60,800 nt of DNA from Empedobacter stercoris. Lineage in GTDB: Bacteria; Bacteroidota; Bacteroidia; Flavobacteriales; Weeksellaceae. The position numbers and the translations under genes are program-made. The number at the start of each line of letters is the position of its first letter. The stretch's first letter is position 1. The stretch lies in the NCBI RefSeq assembly GCF_965137335.1, contig NZ_CBCRZD010000019.1. One strand, written 5' to 3'. The notes below the pieces were generated by a model. The model did not search any database. It was not told the DNA's origin and worked only from the letters and a program-made list of their open reading frames with translations. This document shows, in pieces, positions 50,261 through 58,544 of the stretch.

Positions 50261-52252
50261 ATGCAATTTCAATTAAATTCTGAATTCAAGCCTACAGGTG
50301 ATCAACCAAAAGCTATCGAAGAATTATCAAGAGGTATTCTTAGTCATGATCGTTATCAAACACTTTTAGGTGTCACTGGTTCTGGTAAAACATTTACGAT
50401 TGCCAATGTTGTACAAAATGTTCAACGCCCTACCTTGGTTTTAGCGCATAACAAAACGTTAGCAGCTCAATTGTACATGGAATTCAAAGAGTTTTTTCCG
50501 AATAACGCAGTCGAATATTTTGTATCCTATTACGATTACTATCAACCCGAAGCTTATATCCCTTCTTCAGGAACCTATATCGAAAAGGATTTATCAATTA
50601 ACGAAGAAATCGAAAAGTTACGATTAAGTACAACTTCTTCTCTACTCTCTGGTCGTCGTGACATTTTAGTAGTCGCTTCGGTTTCGTGTTTATATGGAAT
50701 TGGAAATCCAACAGAATTTCATAAAAATGTAATTCAGATTGAAACTGGACAAATTATTTCCCGAACAGCTTTTTTACATAAATTGGTTCAGGCATTATAT
50801 TCGAGAACTGAAGGACTTTTTCAACGCGGAAATTTCAGAATTAAAGGCGATACGTTAGATATTTTTCCAGCTTACGCAGATGACGGAATTCGAATTAATT
50901 TCTTTGGAGATGAGATCGAAGAAATTTCAGTTTTTAATGTTGAAACAGGTAAAACTTCTACCAAATTAGATAAAATTAATATTTATCCTGCTAATTTATT
51001 TGTAACTTCTAAAGATACCTTAAATGGCGCTATTGCTGAAATTCAAATTGATTTAGGAAAACAAGTTGATTATTACAAAGAAATTGGAAAACATCTCGAA
51101 GCTAAACGTCTGCAAGAACGCACAGAATTTGATTTGGAGATGATCAAAGAATTAGGATACTGTTCTGGAATAGAAAATTATTCTAGATACTTAGATGGTC
51201 GCGAACCTGGAACTCGTCCCTTCTGTTTGTTAGATTATTTCCCTGAAGATTATTTGATGGTCATCGATGAATCTCACGTAACAGTTTCTCAAGTTCATGC
51301 CATGTACGGAGGAGACCGTTCTCGTAAAGAGAATTTGGTCGAATATGGTTTTAGACTTCCAGCTGCAATGGACAATCGTCCTTTAAAATTTGAAGAATTT
51401 GAAGCTTTACAAAATCAAGTGATTTATGTATCAGCTACGCCAGCAAATTACGAGTTAGAAAAATCAGAAGGAATTGTTGTAGAACAAGTCATTCGTCCAA
51501 CAGGATTATTAGATCCAATTATCGAAATTCGTCCTACACAAAACCAAGTAGATGATTTGATGGAAGAAATCAATAAACGTGTTGAGTTAGACGAACGTGT
51601 TTTGGTGACAACTTTAACCAAACGAATGGCAGAAGAATTAACGAAATACTTAACAAAATACGGCGTTCGTTGTCGCTACATTCACTCTGATGTTGACACT
51701 TTAGAACGTGTTCAAATTATGGCTGATTTGCGTACAGGACTATTTGATGTATTGGTTGGTGTTAATCTTTTGAGAGAAGGTTTAGATTTACCCGAAGTTT
51801 CTTTGGTTGCAATATTAGATGCTGATAAAGAGGGGTTCTTAAGAAGTCATCGTTCGTTAACACAAACAGTTGGTCGTGCAGCGAGAAATATCAACGGTTT
51901 GGCGATTATGTACGCAGATCGTATAACAGACAGTATGCAATTAACGATAGACGAAACTAATCGTCGTCGTGAAATACAAATGCAATACAACAAAGAACAC
52001 AATAAAGTTCCACAAGCACTAAACAAAAAAATTACAAAGCTAAGTTTAGCGGCAGCAGAATTTGAAGAAAATCCATACGAACAAAAACATTTGATTCAGC
52101 AAGCTGCGGAAATTAATGAAAACTATTCAACCGAAGATAAAGATAAGTTGGTACAAAAATTGCAGAAGGAAATGGAAAAAGCTGCAAAAAATTTAGATTT
52201 TATAAAAGCAGCCGAGTTGAGAGATCAAATTCAACTCTTAACCAAAGAATAG
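50261..52252 (+). CDS. uvrB: Excinuclease ABC subunit UvrB
   Basis: UvrB verifies DNA damage and loads UvrC in nucleotide excision repair. The 663-aa protein has Walker A GVTGSGKTFT (about 37-46), the beta-hairpin YYDYYQPEAYIPSSGTYIEK, motif II VIDESH and helicase motifs V/VI (GVNLLREGLDLPEV, QTVGRAARN). The C-terminal UVR domain EKAAKNLDFIKAAELRDQI contacts UvrC. All expected domains are present in order. Its TAnnTTTG promoter box lies against the ATG. Confidence 0.97.
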   Translation: MQFQLNSEFKPTGDQPKAIEELSRGILSHDRYQTLLGVTGSGKTFTIANVVQNVQRPTLVLAHNKTLAAQLYMEFKEFFPNNAVEYFVSYYDYYQPEAYIPSSGTYIEKDLSINEEIEKLRLSTTSSLLSGRRDILVVASVSCLYGIGNPTEFHKNVIQIETGQIISRTAFLHKLVQALYSRTEGLFQRGNFRIKGDTLDIFPAYADDGIRINFFGDEIEEISVFNVETGKTSTKLDKINIYPANLFVTSKDTLNGAIAEIQIDLGKQVDYYKEIGKHLEAKRLQERTEFDLEMIKELGYCSGIENYSRYLDGREPGTRPFCLLDYFPEDYLMVIDESHVTVSQVHAMYGGDRSRKENLVEYGFRLPAAMDNRPLKFEEFEALQNQVIYVSATPANYELEKSEGIVVEQVIRPTGLLDPIIEIRPTQNQVDDLMEEINKRVELDERVLVTTLTKRMAEELTKYLTKYGVRCRYIHSDVDTLERVQIMADLRTGLFDVLVGVNLLREGLDLPEVSLVAILDADKEGFLRSHRSLTQTVGRAARNINGLAIMYADRITDSMQLTIDETNRRREIQMQYNKEHNKVPQALNKKITKLSLAAAEFEENPYEQKHLIQQAAEINENYSTEDKDKLVQKLQKEMEKAAKNLDFIKAAELRDQIQLLTKE

Positions 52253-52273
52253 TACGTTTTTTTTTCTGTTTCA

Positions 52274-53083
52274 ATGAAATTTTTAAGTTTTACATTTATA
52301 TTAATATTTACTCTTTTCACCTCTTGTAATACACATATTCTAAAATCTTCTACGAATAATGAATTAATAGAAAATGAAGAGTATAGTATCATTCATCCAC
52401 GTGAATTGAAGATTTTTAAACGTTTTGATACACCTCCAAATTTTTCAAGAAATCAAACTTATAATAACTTTGGAAAATGGTTAAATAATATTTCGCTTAA
52501 AAATAGCAATACCCCCGTTTATACTTTTGACGGTCAAAAAAAACCTAATCCTAATATTTATGTTGGAGTTTTAGATTTAGAACAACCAAAAAAAAATATT
52601 CAGTTTAATGCAAATGCAGTTATGAGCTTGCGCTTAGAATATTTTTATCGTTCCAAAAAATATCTTGAAATGGATAAATTGGCAAAAGTTTCAACTCAAC
52701 CAATTCCTTATTCAAAATATGTAAATGGCGATTATTCTTATTCAAAATACATCGAATATTTACAATATTACTTAGAAAACACCAATTCGAATACCATGTC
52801 TGAGTTAATGAAGCCTATCAACCTCAAAGATTTACAAATAGGCGATGTTTTCTTGCAAAAAGGAAGTATAAAAAATCATGCTGTTATCGTGATGGATCTT
52901 GCTGAAGATAACTTAGGAAACAAACTCTTTATTCTGGCGCAAAGCTATTATCCAAGCCAAGATTTACAAATTATTACGAATCCAAGCAATGATTTAATAT
53001 CTCCTTGGTATATGGCAAAAGAAGGCGTTCTATTAACGCCTGAATGGCGATTTTTAACTTCGGATCTAATGCGTTTTAAATAA
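52274..53083 (+). CDS. DUF4846 family lipoprotein
   Basis: The 269-aa protein has a lipoprotein signal with Cys18 (FTLFTSC). The body has the DUF4846 features: VGVLDLEQPKKNIQFNANAV, MSLRLEYFYRSKKYLEM, and QIGDVFLQKGSIKNHAVIVMDL, which contains a conserved His. FILAQSYYPSQDLQII and SPWYMAKEGVLLTPEWRF close it. The arrangement recalls NlpC/papain-like folds, but no catalytic Cys is visible, so an enzyme role is doubtful. It follows uvrB by 22 bp and may be read from its promoter. Confidence 0.82.
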   Translation: MKFLSFTFILIFTLFTSCNTHILKSSTNNELIENEEYSIIHPRELKIFKRFDTPPNFSRNQTYNNFGKWLNNISLKNSNTPVYTFDGQKKPNPNIYVGVLDLEQPKKNIQFNANAVMSLRLEYFYRSKKYLEMDKLAKVSTQPIPYSKYVNGDYSYSKYIEYLQYYLENTNSNTMSELMKPINLKDLQIGDVFLQKGSIKNHAVIVMDLAEDNLGNKLFILAQSYYPSQDLQIITNPSNDLISPWYMAKEGVLLTPEWRFLTSDLMRFK

Positions 53084-53114
53084 CAATTTACTTTTTCAAT
53101 CGTTTCATTTTACT

Positions 53115-53122
53115 TAAATTTG
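53115..53122 (+). promoter_or_regulatory. Candidate -7 box (TAAATTTG) for the second cysteine desulfurase
   Basis: It is an exact match 45 bp before the ATG. Confidence 0.45.
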
Positions 53123-53167
53123 TTGATCAAAACCCAATAATTAATTAATACAGTAAAATAATCGATA

Positions 53168-54328
53168 ATGCAAAGAGTATATTTAGACAATGCAGCAACA
53201 ACAGCAATTCGTCCAGAAGTAGTAGACGAAATGGCTCATGTGATGAAAAACGTTTTTGGTAACCCATCTTCTACTCACGTTTTTGGTAGAGAAGCCAAAG
53301 CATTGATCGAAATATCAAGGAAAAATATTGCGCAACGATTAAACGTTTCTCCTGCCGAAATTTATTTCACTTCTTGTGGAACAGAATCTAACAACACAAT
53401 TATTCGTTCTTGTATTAATGATTTGGGCGTTACTCGAATCATTACATCTGATATGGAGCACAAATGTGTGCAAGAAAGCGTAAAAGACGTTGAAAATAGA
53501 GCCAATATTGAAGTCGTTAAATTGAATATTTTAAAAGACGGAAATATCGATTATGCTCAATTAGAAGAAGTATTAAAAGATCAATCTAAAAAAACATTGG
53601 TTTCCTTAATGCATGCAAGCAACGAAATTGGAAACTTAACAGATGTGAAAACAATTTCTAAAATGTGTCAAGAAAATAATGCATTATTCCATACCGACAC
53701 AGTACAAACTGTTGGTCATTATGATTTAGATTTTCAAGATTTGGGAATGGATTTCGCTTCTTGCTCTGCTCATAAAATTCATGGTCCAAAAGGTGCTGGG
53801 TTCTTGTATGCTAAAAAAGCATCACATATCAAACCATTGATTGCTGGTGGTGGACAAGAAAGAGGTTTACGTTCTGGAACAGAAAATGTGTACGGAATTG
53901 TTGGTCTTTCAAAATCATTAGACTTGGCTTTAGATGAATTAGAAGCACATGTAAAACACATCAAAGAAATCAAACAATATACGATTGATCAATTAAAAAA
54001 AGCAATTCCAGGTGTCGCTTTTAACGGACTTTCTGAAGATTTAGACAAAAGTTTATACGCTTTATTAAGCATCAAATTACCATTTCACGACACATTAATT
54101 GGTTTCGAATTAGAATTGGCAGGTATCGCAGTTTCTCAAGGAAGTGCATGCAGTTCTGGTGCAGCTAAAGTTTCATTGGTCATGCAAACATTATATACAG
54201 AAGAAGAAATCGATCAAATGACACCTTTACGTGTTTCGTATTCGTATGAAACAACTAAAGAGGAGATTGATATTCTAATCGGTACCTTGAAAAAAATCGC
54301 TGAAAAGCATCAATTACAAAACGCTTAA
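53168..54328 (+). CDS. Cysteine desulfurase, NifS/IscS group
   Basis: This PLP enzyme converts cysteine to alanine plus persulfide sulfur. The 386-aa protein has the PLP lysine Lys203 in CSAHKIHGPKG and the catalytic Cys328 on a long loop (GSACSSGAAKVS). This is the group I (IscS/NifS) type, clearly different from SufS in this window. N-terminal YLDNAATTAIRPEVV is a family hallmark. No iscU is adjacent, so it may supply sulfur for tRNA thiolation rather than clusters. It overlaps cvpA by one base. Confidence 0.94.
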   Translation: MQRVYLDNAATTAIRPEVVDEMAHVMKNVFGNPSSTHVFGREAKALIEISRKNIAQRLNVSPAEIYFTSCGTESNNTIIRSCINDLGVTRIITSDMEHKCVQESVKDVENRANIEVVKLNILKDGNIDYAQLEEVLKDQSKKTLVSLMHASNEIGNLTDVKTISKMCQENNALFHTDTVQTVGHYDLDFQDLGMDFASCSAHKIHGPKGAGFLYAKKASHIKPLIAGGGQERGLRSGTENVYGIVGLSKSLDLALDELEAHVKHIKEIKQYTIDQLKKAIPGVAFNGLSEDLDKSLYALLSIKLPFHDTLIGFELELAGIAVSQGSACSSGAAKVSLVMQTLYTEEEIDQMTPLRVSYSYETTKEEIDILIGTLKKIAEKHQLQNA

Positions 54329-54849
54329 TGTCAGATTTTAATCAACTTGATATCCTCATCCTAATTGCATTAGCTTTTGGGTTTATCAATGGATTTTTCA
54401 AAGGATTTATTTCACAATTAATTGGTTTAATCGGATTTTTTGTCGCAATTTGGTTAAGTTTTAAATTTTATCAAATCATTGAAATTTATGTCGATGCTTA
54501 CAATATCGTCGCTGATAGTTTAACTTCAATAGTTGCCTTAATAATCACCTTTGCGTTAGCTTTTTTCACCATAAAGTTAGCCTCAAGTATCACGCAAAAA
54601 ACCGTCGAAGCAATTGGTTTAGGAATCATAAATCGATTTGGTGGAGCAGCTTTAGGATTAATTATTTCATTATTATTATCCGCAAGTGTTTTGTATTACG
54701 CAGATCCAATTTTAGAATTAGGTTTTAAAGAAACAAAAGACGAAAGTCAAATTTTACCTATTCTAAATGAAAGTTCTCACATCATCAAAAACTCCATCTT
54801 CGAGACAAAAGATAATCTACGAAACGTATCAAACGATTCTATAAAATAA
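54328..54849 (+). CDS. CvpA family membrane protein
   Basis: The 173-aa protein has four hydrophobic segments (LDILILIALAFGFINGFFKGF and GLIGFFVAIWLSFKFYQI, then two more). These are followed by a cytoplasmic tail, and the pattern fits the CvpA (colicin V production) family. Family members affect envelope and purine-linked phenotypes, with no fixed biochemical role. Its ATG overlaps the last base of the cysteine desulfurase stop codon, so translation is coupled. A four-unit palindrome array starts 13 bases after its stop. Confidence 0.87.
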   Translation: MSDFNQLDILILIALAFGFINGFFKGFISQLIGLIGFFVAIWLSFKFYQIIEIYVDAYNIVADSLTSIVALIITFALAFFTIKLASSITQKTVEAIGLGIINRFGGAALGLIISLLLSASVLYYADPILELGFKETKDESQILPILNESSHIIKNSIFETKDNLRNVSNDSIK

Positions 54850-54861
54850 CATAATTAAAAA

Positions 54862-54941
54862 CAAGAAGCTTCTTATCAGCTAACAAGAAGCTTCTCGACA
54901 CCTAAAAGGAAGCTTCTCGTTTTGCAACGAGAGGCTTCTTA
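54862..54941. repeat. Array of four 14-nt near-palindromes at exact 22-bp period (locus 1)
   Basis: The units are CAAGAAGCTTCTTA (54862), CAAGAAGCTTCTCG (54884), AAGGAAGCTTCTCG (54906) and CGAGAGGCTTCTTA (54928). The 8-nt spacers are TCAGCTAA, ACACCTAA and TTTTGCAA. Centres share the AAGCTT core, altered to AGGCTT in the last unit. Units 3 and 4 could fold as a hairpin (AAGCTTCTCGTT with AACGAGAGGCTT). The array lies between cvpA and rmuC. A second array with the same period lies at 60560-60639. Confidence 0.85.
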
Positions 54942-55035
54942 TTTTATAATTAGAAAGTCTTTTTAAGTTAAATAAAATCTACTAACGACATCTTATGTCG
55001 GATAAAATCGTTCCTTTGTTCTAAATTTATCATCC

Positions 55036-56412
55036 ATGAACAGCGCAATTATCTTAACAGCCCTTCTTTTTTTTATCATTGGTGCTGTAATCAGTTTTTT
55101 ATATGCTAAATCTAAAGCAAATTCAGCCATAATTGGAAATGAAATAAAATACCAAGAACTTCAGAAACAATATGAATCGTTAAAAAGTGAGTTTATCGAA
55201 ATAAAAGATGATGCCAATTTCAATTTGGATCAATGGCAAAAAGAACGCGAAAAAAATACGGAATTAACCGTCCGTCATCAAGAAGCGATAAAAGCAGTTG
55301 AAGAACAGAAATCATTTATGCTTGAAACAAACGAACGATTAAAAGAGCAATTCGAAGCACTATCAGCTCAAGTTTTGAGAAGTAATAATGAACAATTTCT
55401 TGATTTAGCAAAAACGACGTTAGACAAACACTTTTCTGATTCGAAGAATGATTTGGAAAAACGTCAACAAGCCATTGATTCTTTGATCAAACCTTTGAAT
55501 GAAAGCTTGAATAAATTTGATGGAAAAATTTCTGAAATTGAAAAGGCACGTGAAGGTGCATATTCAGAAATAAAAGTTTTCTTAGATTCGATGCGTGGCA
55601 CAACGGATAAATTACAAAAAGAAACCAACACCTTAGTTTCTGCACTTAAAACTTCGCACACAAGAGGAAAATATGGTGAAATAGGTTTGCGTCGTGTCGT
55701 TGAATTTGCTGGCATGTCATCTTTTTGCGATTTCGAAGAACAAACTTCTGTACAATCTGAAAATGGTTTACTTCGTCCCGATTTAATTGTTAATCTTCCA
55801 GGAAATCGTAAAGTAATCGTGGACTCTAAAGTTCCATTGAACCAGTATATGATGGCTTTTGAAACGGAAGATGAAACCCAAAGGAAACATCATTTGCAAC
55901 TACATGCAAAAGCAGTGCGCGAACATCTAAAGAATTTAAGCTCTAAAGCCTATTGGAATCAATATACCGAAGCACCAGATTATGTGGTGATGTATCTACA
56001 AATTGAAAGTTCTTTTGGTGCAGCCTTAGAATTGGAGCGAACTTTGATAGAAGATGCTCTAAACAATAGAATAATTATTGCAACACCCACTACTTTGATT
56101 ACAATGCTTCGTACAATTGCGTTTAGCTGGCAACAATTAAATGTTGCAGAAAATATATATCAAATGCGCGATGCTGGAATCGAATTATACAATCGTGTAA
56201 ACGTTTTAATTCAACATTTAGCCACAGTTGGTCATAATTTAAATCAGGCAACACAAAGTTATAATAAAGCGATTGGATCGCTTGAAAACCGCTTTATTCC
56301 TCAGGTGAAAAAGCTGAAAGAAATAGGTGGTACTTTAATGGAAAAAGAAATTTCAGAAACTAAGCCTGTCGACACAATGATTCGTGCAATAAATAACGTA
56401 GATATTCAATAA
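55036..56412 (+). CDS. rmuC: DNA recombination protein RmuC
   Basis: The 458-aa protein has an N-terminal membrane helix (ILTALLFFIIGAVISFLYA) and a long coiled coil (about 40-200). The nuclease-like RmuC domain (about 210-430) contains RGKYGEIGLRRVVEFAGM, RPDLIVNLPGNRKVIVDSKVP and LIEDALNNRIIIATPTTLITMLRTI. RmuC limits inversion and rearrangement at repeats in E. coli. It sits alone downstream of the palindrome array, which is a curious juxtaposition but no evidence of linkage. Confidence 0.94.
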   Translation: MNSAIILTALLFFIIGAVISFLYAKSKANSAIIGNEIKYQELQKQYESLKSEFIEIKDDANFNLDQWQKEREKNTELTVRHQEAIKAVEEQKSFMLETNERLKEQFEALSAQVLRSNNEQFLDLAKTTLDKHFSDSKNDLEKRQQAIDSLIKPLNESLNKFDGKISEIEKAREGAYSEIKVFLDSMRGTTDKLQKETNTLVSALKTSHTRGKYGEIGLRRVVEFAGMSSFCDFEEQTSVQSENGLLRPDLIVNLPGNRKVIVDSKVPLNQYMMAFETEDETQRKHHLQLHAKAVREHLKNLSSKAYWNQYTEAPDYVVMYLQIESSFGAALELERTLIEDALNNRIIIATPTTLITMLRTIAFSWQQLNVAENIYQMRDAGIELYNRVNVLIQHLATVGHNLNQATQSYNKAIGSLENRFIPQVKKLKEIGGTLMEKEISETKPVDTMIRAINNVDIQ

Positions 56413-56418
56413 TCATTC

Positions 56419-56426
56419 TATATTTG
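56419..56426 (+). promoter_or_regulatory. Candidate -7 box (TATATTTG) for the first of two paralogous secreted genes
   Basis: It is an exact match 17 bp before the preferred ATG at 56444. Confidence 0.5.
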
Positions 56427-56443
56427 TACAACTATTGAAGAGA

Positions 56444-57382
56444 ATGAAAACAAGTCTATTTACCTTGATTTTACTATATTCTCCTGCTATTTTTGGGCAG
56501 GTAAATTTTGAAGAGAAATCTGTTCAGGTAAAACCAAATTTAGAACTAAATAAAGTATACAACTATTCATTTACAGATCGTAACTTCTCGATTTCTGTAA
56601 ATGATACTGTGTCTAAAGTTGTCAACCAATCATACAAATCGGTTGAACTGATGGATAAAAATGAATTTGCCAACAAGTACACATTTATCAATGGTAAAAA
56701 TCATTCGAATGATCCTGATGATTTCTACCGCGATTTCATCAATAATTCTGAAGGATTGGAATATCAATTTACGACAAATCCTTCTGGTGAATTTTTAGAA
56801 TTATTGAATACTCCTCAGATTGAAGAAAAATTGCTTAAAATAACAGATCGACTTTCTAAACAACGTAAAAAATCTGAAGATTATAAAGCTAACATTGCAC
56901 ACATCGAAGAAATGATCAAATCAAAAACCTATGTTCCCTACGTTTTTGAACAAGAAGTGCATGTTTTCAGTTATTTCAATGGGCAATATTTTCGTTTAGG
57001 CGAAAATTATGAAGGAAGATCTGTCCAAGAAAATATTTTTGGTTTCCCTATTTCATCAACAACCAAAACTTATCTAAAGGATCTTAACAAAGAGCAAGGG
57101 ACTTATACCATTGTTTCTGACCAAAATTTGAGCAAGGATGATTTCGAAAAATTATGGGAAGAAATGGCGTATTATATGCTAAATGATGCCAAATTGAATT
57201 TATCTCAAGAACAAGTAAAAAAAGAGATTAAAAAATATTCGGAAACGGTAGAACTGAAAGTAAAGTATGAGAATACCTACAACTTGAATTCTATTCTTTT
57301 AAAATCTGAATATTTATTCAGTTTAAATATTGGTGCTAAAAAAACGGTTAATCACTTAAGCATTAAACTATTGAATGATTAA
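56444..57382 (+). CDS. Secreted protein of unknown function, paralogue A (312 aa)
   Basis: From ATG at 56444 there is a signal peptide (MKTSLFTLILLYSPAIFGQ) and a mature domain without recognised motifs. It is laid out as a beta-rich N-terminal half (LNKVYNYSFTDRNFSISVND, YQFTTNPSGEFLELLN), a helical middle, and a final half with VKYENTYNLNSILLKSEYLF. The next gene has the same plan with low sequence identity, so they are probably tandem duplicates that diverged. Function is unknown. An in-frame TTG nine bases upstream is less likely as start. Confidence 0.75.
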   Translation: MKTSLFTLILLYSPAIFGQVNFEEKSVQVKPNLELNKVYNYSFTDRNFSISVNDTVSKVVNQSYKSVELMDKNEFANKYTFINGKNHSNDPDDFYRDFINNSEGLEYQFTTNPSGEFLELLNTPQIEEKLLKITDRLSKQRKKSEDYKANIAHIEEMIKSKTYVPYVFEQEVHVFSYFNGQYFRLGENYEGRSVQENIFGFPISSTTKTYLKDLNKEQGTYTIVSDQNLSKDDFEKLWEEMAYYMLNDAKLNLSQEQVKKEIKKYSETVELKVKYENTYNLNSILLKSEYLFSLNIGAKKTVNHLSIKLLND

Positions 57383-57458
57383 ACTTTTATTTTTTAGTGA
57401 TTTAAAGAACCTTTTAAAATAATTTGGTTTATTTTTGACTTAGACTTGATACTTTTTA

Positions 57459-58436
57459 ATGAAAATTAATTTTACATATTATCTGTTTTTTCTATTTTTT
57501 TCGATAAAAATTTTCGCTCAGAATCCTGTTCAAGATAGTATTTCACCGATAATAGATGATTCGATTTCTGATAAAACAGAAGAAACAGTCATTTTTCCGA
57601 GAACTTATTGGAATGTAGGTGATGAAAAAAGATACAATGTAACAGCAAGCGAAGTGAAATTGGAAGATGATACCATTGCGCATCAAGAACAATATACTTA
57701 TAACGTTATTGTTCAAGTTGAGAATATTTATCAAAATGAAACAATTGTAAAATGGAATTTTAGAAATGTACAATTCAATTCTAAATCCTATTTAAACAAT
57801 CCTTTTTCGTTGGTTAATAATGTTTCTATTTCATTTAAAATAGATCAAGACGGAAGATTTTTAGAGTTTACAAATCTTGATAAAACGTTAAAAGAATTAA
57901 TCTTATCTGCTGAAGATTTAGAAAATAAATACTTGGATAATCCATCTGCAATAGCGATTATTAAAAAGAATTTACAATATTATTCGACCGATGAAAACAT
58001 CGTCAAATTATTTGATAAAGATATTCGTCAATTTCATCATTTTTATGGAAAGAGTACTTTTACTTTAGAGAGTGCTCCTTTTGTGTATCAATCGTACATG
58101 GACAATTTATTTAGCGCTTCTCCTACTCCAGCTTCAACGGAATTAAAGTTAAATGAAATTGGAATTTCTCAAACAAATTACATTATGTCGAGTTTTCAGG
58201 AAGCAGACAAAGAATGGCTTGCAAATTCTTGGTACACCTATCTAAAAGAATTGGCTACAAAATTAGGAACTGAGCAACCATCAGAAGATCGATTAAAAGA
58301 CGATATCAAATATTACGTTAAAATGACGTCGCGTATCAAGGATAATGGTTGGCTTTCGTACAGTATCGAAACCAAAAAAGTAAAATTCCAAGATACAGAT
58401 TATACCTTAGAGCGTCGTTTTGAGCTTGTCAACTAA
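57459..58436 (+). CDS. Secreted protein of unknown function, paralogue B (325 aa)
   Basis: It has a signal peptide (MKINFTYYLFFLFFSIKIFAQ) and a mature part aligning in plan to the preceding gene: WNVGDEKRYNVTASEV, SISFKIDQDGRFLEFTNLDKT, a helical middle, FHHFYGKSTFTLES, SNSWYTYLKELATKL-type helices, then YVKMTSRIKDNGWLSYSIET. It has no catalytic motif. It lies 76 bp downstream of its paralogue and upstream of lysS, which has its own TAATTTTG box. Probably periplasmic or surface, function unknown. Confidence 0.75.
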   Translation: MKINFTYYLFFLFFSIKIFAQNPVQDSISPIIDDSISDKTEETVIFPRTYWNVGDEKRYNVTASEVKLEDDTIAHQEQYTYNVIVQVENIYQNETIVKWNFRNVQFNSKSYLNNPFSLVNNVSISFKIDQDGRFLEFTNLDKTLKELILSAEDLENKYLDNPSAIAIIKKNLQYYSTDENIVKLFDKDIRQFHHFYGKSTFTLESAPFVYQSYMDNLFSASPTPASTELKLNEIGISQTNYIMSSFQEADKEWLANSWYTYLKELATKLGTEQPSEDRLKDDIKYYVKMTSRIKDNGWLSYSIETKKVKFQDTDYTLERRFELVN

Positions 58437-58508
58437 AACATGCATCAATACTGATATTTCTTACCCTTATTAAATCATAAAAACTACCTGAATCAGGATT
58501 ATTTTTCA

Positions 58509-58516
58509 TAATTTTG
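58509..58516 (+). promoter_or_regulatory. Candidate -7 box (TAATTTTG) for lysS
   Basis: It is an exact TAnnTTTG match, 28 bp before the lysS ATG. Confidence 0.5.
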
Positions 58517-58544
58517 CTTTCATTTTATATAAATTATATTCACT

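Noticed and set aside
54862..54941. Possible mini-CRISPR array
   Set aside because: Units are only 14 nt and palindromic, spacers are 8 nt, and no cas genes are in the window. It is a different kind of periodic repeat.
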